A stretch of 8,108 nt of DNA from Cloacibacterium caeni_C (GTDB taxonomy: Bacteria > Bacteroidota > Bacteroidia > Flavobacteriales > Weeksellaceae). Below the pieces are notes generated by a model that did no database searches, was not told the DNA's origin, and worked only from the letters and a program-made list of their open reading frames with translations. This document shows positions 6,465 to 8,108 of the stretch, piece after piece. The translations under genes were made by a program, and so were the position numbers. The stretch's first letter is position 1. Every line of letters begins with the position of its first letter. Where the stretch lies: assembly GCA_002422665.1 (NCBI GenBank), contig DITA01000034.1:1-8108 (forward strand). The letters are read 5' to 3'.

Positions 6465-6507
6465 ATCATCATATCAACTCATCATCATATTAACACATTA
6501 TCAAATG
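6465..6507 (+). repeat. 16-bp tandem repeat running into the first SemiSWEET start codon
   Basis: Two adjacent 16-base units, ATCATCATATCAACTC (6465-6480) and ATCATCATATTAACAC (6481-6496), agree at 14 of 16 positions. A partial third copy, ATTATCAAATG (6497-6507), agrees at 8 of 11 and includes the ATG. The unit is G-free on the plus strand, so the repeated leader would be an unstructured C/A/U tract directly upstream of translation initiation. It does not form a hairpin. It may be a slippage-born repeat or a leader element dispersed in the genome. Confidence 0.6.
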
Positions 6508-6768
6508 AATTTTAACCCAGAAATTCTCGGCTTGATTGCAGGAACATTGTCTTGCATTACCTTCGTTCCGCAAATTTTTAAAACTTGGAAGTCTAAATCG
6601 GTGAAAGATATTTCTGTAACTTCTTTTATGATTGTGGTGACCAGTACTTTAATTTGGTTGGTTTACGGAATTTGGAAAGAACTTCCTTCTGTAATTCTCA
6701 CCAATGTAGTAGTCTGTATATCAGCAGTTATCATGCTTTTACTCAAGTGGAAATATTCTGAAAAGTAA
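6505..6768 (+). CDS. SemiSWEET-type PQ-loop transporter, first of a tandem pair
   Basis: This encodes 87 residues and three predicted membrane helices (about 7-25, 38-56, 63-81), the size of bacterial SemiSWEETs, which dimerise in the inner membrane to make a facilitative sugar pore. The PQ motif is at 22-23 in FVPQIFKTWKSKSVKDIS. Trp51 in WLVYG and Asn67 in LTNVVV have the same spacing (16 residues) as the Trp48/Asn64 sugar-contact pair of Leptospira biflexa SemiSWEET. It ends in a basic cytoplasmic tail (KWKYSEK). Its start lies in the tandem-repeat leader. A second paralogue follows 70 bases later on the same strand. Substrate is likely a mono- or disaccharide but is not shown by sequence. 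Confidence 0.9.
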   Translation: MNFNPEILGLIAGTLSCITFVPQIFKTWKSKSVKDISVTSFMIVVTSTLIWLVYGIWKELPSVILTNVVVCISAVIMLLLKWKYSEK

Positions 6769-6838
6769 ATTCTATAAAAGATTCTCTAAACATTGAAATG
6801 TTCTTTTGGAGAAAAGGAATTTTCTTTGAAAGAAAAAT

Positions 6839-7105
6839 ATGAATATCAATTCAGAAGTCTTTGGGTTTATAGCTGGTGGAATTTCCTCAGCGCTTTTTAT
6901 CCCACAAATTGTTAAAATTTTCAAGGAAAAATCAGCCAAAGAAATCTCTTTGCTCACTTGTATTATAGGAATCATCAGCAGTGTGCTTTGGTTGTATTAT
7001 GGCGTGGTAAAAGACAGCATTTCTATGATGGTTACCAACAGTATTTCTATCGCCATCACCGTTTTTTTATTGATTTTAAAATGGAAATTCTCAAAATCTC
7101 TATGA
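6839..7105 (+). CDS. SemiSWEET-type PQ-loop transporter, second of a tandem pair
   Basis: This encodes 88 residues with the same three-helix plan as its upstream neighbour: PQ at 22-23 (FIPQIVKIFKEKSAKEIS), Trp51 in WLYYG, Asn67 in VTNSIS and a KWKFSKSL tail. By hand, about 37 of 87 aligned positions are identical to the first copy without gaps, so this is an old, diverged duplication. The pore-lining Trp and Asn are kept in both, while helix faces differ; the two products might pair as a heterodimer or form separate homodimers. The 70-bp gap before it has no clear promoter or terminator, so cotranscription is likely. The hflX promoter box follows 15 bases after its stop. Confidence 0.9.
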   Translation: MNINSEVFGFIAGGISSALFIPQIVKIFKEKSAKEISLLTCIIGIISSVLWLYYGVVKDSISMMVTNSISIAITVFLLILKWKFSKSL

Positions 7106-7120
7106 TAGGTGAATATATAT

Positions 7121-7128
7121 TACCTTTG
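7121..7128 (+). promoter_or_regulatory. Candidate -7 box for hflX
   Basis: TACCTTTG is an exact TAnnTTTG match, 25 bases before the hflX ATG, predicting a leader of about 20 nt. No TTG-like -33 element is seen at the expected distance, which would fall in the end of the second SemiSWEET gene. hflX may therefore be transcribed from here, by read-through, or both. Confidence 0.42.
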
Positions 7129-7153
7129 TAAAATAATGTAGTCAGTAAACCTT

Positions 7154-8108
7154 ATGCTCGAAAAAAAAGAACATCAATACGAAAAAGCCGTTTTAGTAGG
7201 CTTAATTACACAGCATCAAGACGAAGAAAAACTTACCGAATATCTCGATGAGTTAGAATTTCTTGCTTATACTGCAGGTGCAACTGTAGAAAAACGCTTT
7301 ACGCAAAAATTATCTCAACCAGATTCTAGAACCTTTGTAGGAAGCGGAAAAGCAGAAGAAATCAAAAATTTTGTAAAAGAAAACGAAATAGGAACTGCCA
7401 TTTTTGATGATGAACTTTCACCTTCTCAATTGAAGAATTTAGAAAGAGAAATGGAAGTGAAAATCCTCGATAGAACCAATCTTATCCTCGATATTTTTGC
7501 ACAAAGAGCACAAACTTCTTATGCAAGAACTCAAGTAGAACTCGCTCAATATCAATATCTTTTACCAAGATTAACCAGAATGTGGACGCACTTAGAACGT
7601 CAAAAAGGAGGAATCGGAATGCGTGGTCCTGGTGAAACCGAAATTGAAACTGATAGACGTATTATTCGTGATAGAATTACGCTTCTAAAAGAAAAGCTGA
7701 AAACCATTGATAGACAAATGGCGACTCAACGAAATAATCGTGGAAAAGTGGTGAGAGTTGCGTTGGTAGGATATACCAACGTAGGAAAATCTACCTTGAT
7801 GAATGCGCTTTCTAAATCTGAAGTTTTTGCAGAAAATAAATTGTTTGCAACGCTAGATACTACGGTTCGTAAAGTAGTGATTGGAAACTTACCATTTTTA
7901 TTGACAGATACGGTTGGTTTCATTAGAAAATTGCCGACTCAGTTGGTAGAATCTTTCAAATCTACGCTTGACGAAGTTCGCGAGGCTGATTTGCTGATTC
8001 ATGTAGTAGATATTTCTCACGAAAGCTTTGAAGACCACATTGATTCTGTGAACCAAATTCTCATGGAAATCAATGCGCATCAGAAACCTATGATTATGGT
8101 TTTCAATA
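7154..8108 (+). CDS. hflX: Ribosome-associated GTPase HflX (3' end outside window)
   Basis: The frame is open from ATG 7154 to the right edge: 318 complete codons of a protein usually about 400-430 long. HflX binds the ribosome and splits stalled or stressed 70S particles using GTP. The N-terminal HflX domain (about 12-130) contains the glycine segment FVGSGKAEEI. A family signature follows, GGIGMRGPGETEIETDRR, then a helical linker at about 165-200. The G domain shows G1 GYTNVGKS (206-213), G2 around DTT (235-237) and G3 DTVG (252-255); the sequence stops at MVFN, the first residue of the G4 NKxD. The initiator ATG follows a short spacer with a TAnnTTTG box. It is downstream of, and on the same strand as, the SemiSWEET pair, but functionally unrelated as far as can be told. 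Confidence 0.95.
   Translation, partial: MLEKKEHQYEKAVLVGLITQHQDEEKLTEYLDELEFLAYTAGATVEKRFTQKLSQPDSRTFVGSGKAEEIKNFVKENEIGTAIFDDELSPSQLKNLEREMEVKILDRTNLILDIFAQRAQTSYARTQVELAQYQYLLPRLTRMWTHLERQKGGIGMRGPGETEIETDRRIIRDRITLLKEKLKTIDRQMATQRNNRGKVVRVALVGYTNVGKSTLMNALSKSEVFAENKLFATLDTTVRKVVIGNLPFLLTDTVGFIRKLPTQLVESFKSTLDEVREADLLIHVVDISHESFEDHIDSVNQILMEINAHQKPMIMVFN

Noticed and set aside
6790..6810. AACAT-TGAA-ATGTT hairpin between the two SemiSWEET genes
   Set aside because: Only five AT-rich pairs and a weak, interrupted T tract; not a convincing terminator or attenuator.
6772..6975. Minus-strand open frame between and over the SemiSWEET genes
   Set aside because: It overlaps the start of the second SemiSWEET gene in antisense; no family features; a shadow.
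7726..8080. Two minus-strand open frames opposite hflX
   Set aside because: hflX is unmistakable on the plus strand across the G domain; these are antisense shadows.
1..8108. Mobile element, phage, CRISPR, toxin-antitoxin or defence island
   Set aside because: No transposase, integrase, terminal repeats, spaced direct repeats or known defence proteins are seen; all genes are complete housekeeping-type families with uniform composition.

Overview
The window looks like ordinary chromosome from a low-GC member of Bacteroidota, most likely class Flavobacteriia (a Chryseobacterium/Cloacibacterium-like lineage). This is inferred from three things: a family S46 dipeptidyl-peptidase, which is typical of this phylum; promoter-like TAnnTTTG boxes, the Bacteroidota -7 consensus, in place of E. 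coli-type signals; and AT-rich DNA without strong Shine-Dalgarno sequences. I see no rRNA, tRNA, CRISPR array, insertion sequence, phage gene or recognisable defence system.

Layout, left to right. (1) The 3' part of a metallo-beta-lactamase-fold hydrolase (+) enters from the left edge and abuts, stop codon to stop codon, an endonuclease III gene (-). That protein has no cysteine at all, so it cannot carry the usual [4Fe-4S] cluster. (2) A 30-bp divergent spacer with two opposed TAnnTTTG boxes separates it from a Bcp-type peroxiredoxin (+). (3) Three tightly packed minus-strand genes follow, in transcription order YdeI/OmdA-like protein, ChaA-like Ca2+/H+ antiporter and GNAT acetyltransferase; they probably form one operon. 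(4) A spacer with a clear intrinsic terminator precedes a large secreted S46 peptidase (-) with DPP7-like features. Its reading frame is interrupted at two ambiguous bases (4235-4236), which I read as an assembly gap and not a natural break. (5) Divergently from it run a secreted META/HslJ-domain protein (+), two tandem paralogous SemiSWEET 3-TM sugar-transporter-like genes (+), and the GTPase gene hflX (+), which runs off the right edge just at its G4 motif.

The genes are mostly unlinked housekeeping and stress functions: DNA repair and peroxide detoxification share a divergent spacer, cation exchange sits with two small accessory proteins, and periplasmic peptide degradation and a ribosome-associated GTPase lie nearby. 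I do not see an undescribed multi-gene system. The observations most worth a second look are the cysteine-free endonuclease III, the SemiSWEET pair with its 16-bp tandem-repeat leader, the overlapping nth/bcp promoter boxes, and the sequence gap in the S46 gene.
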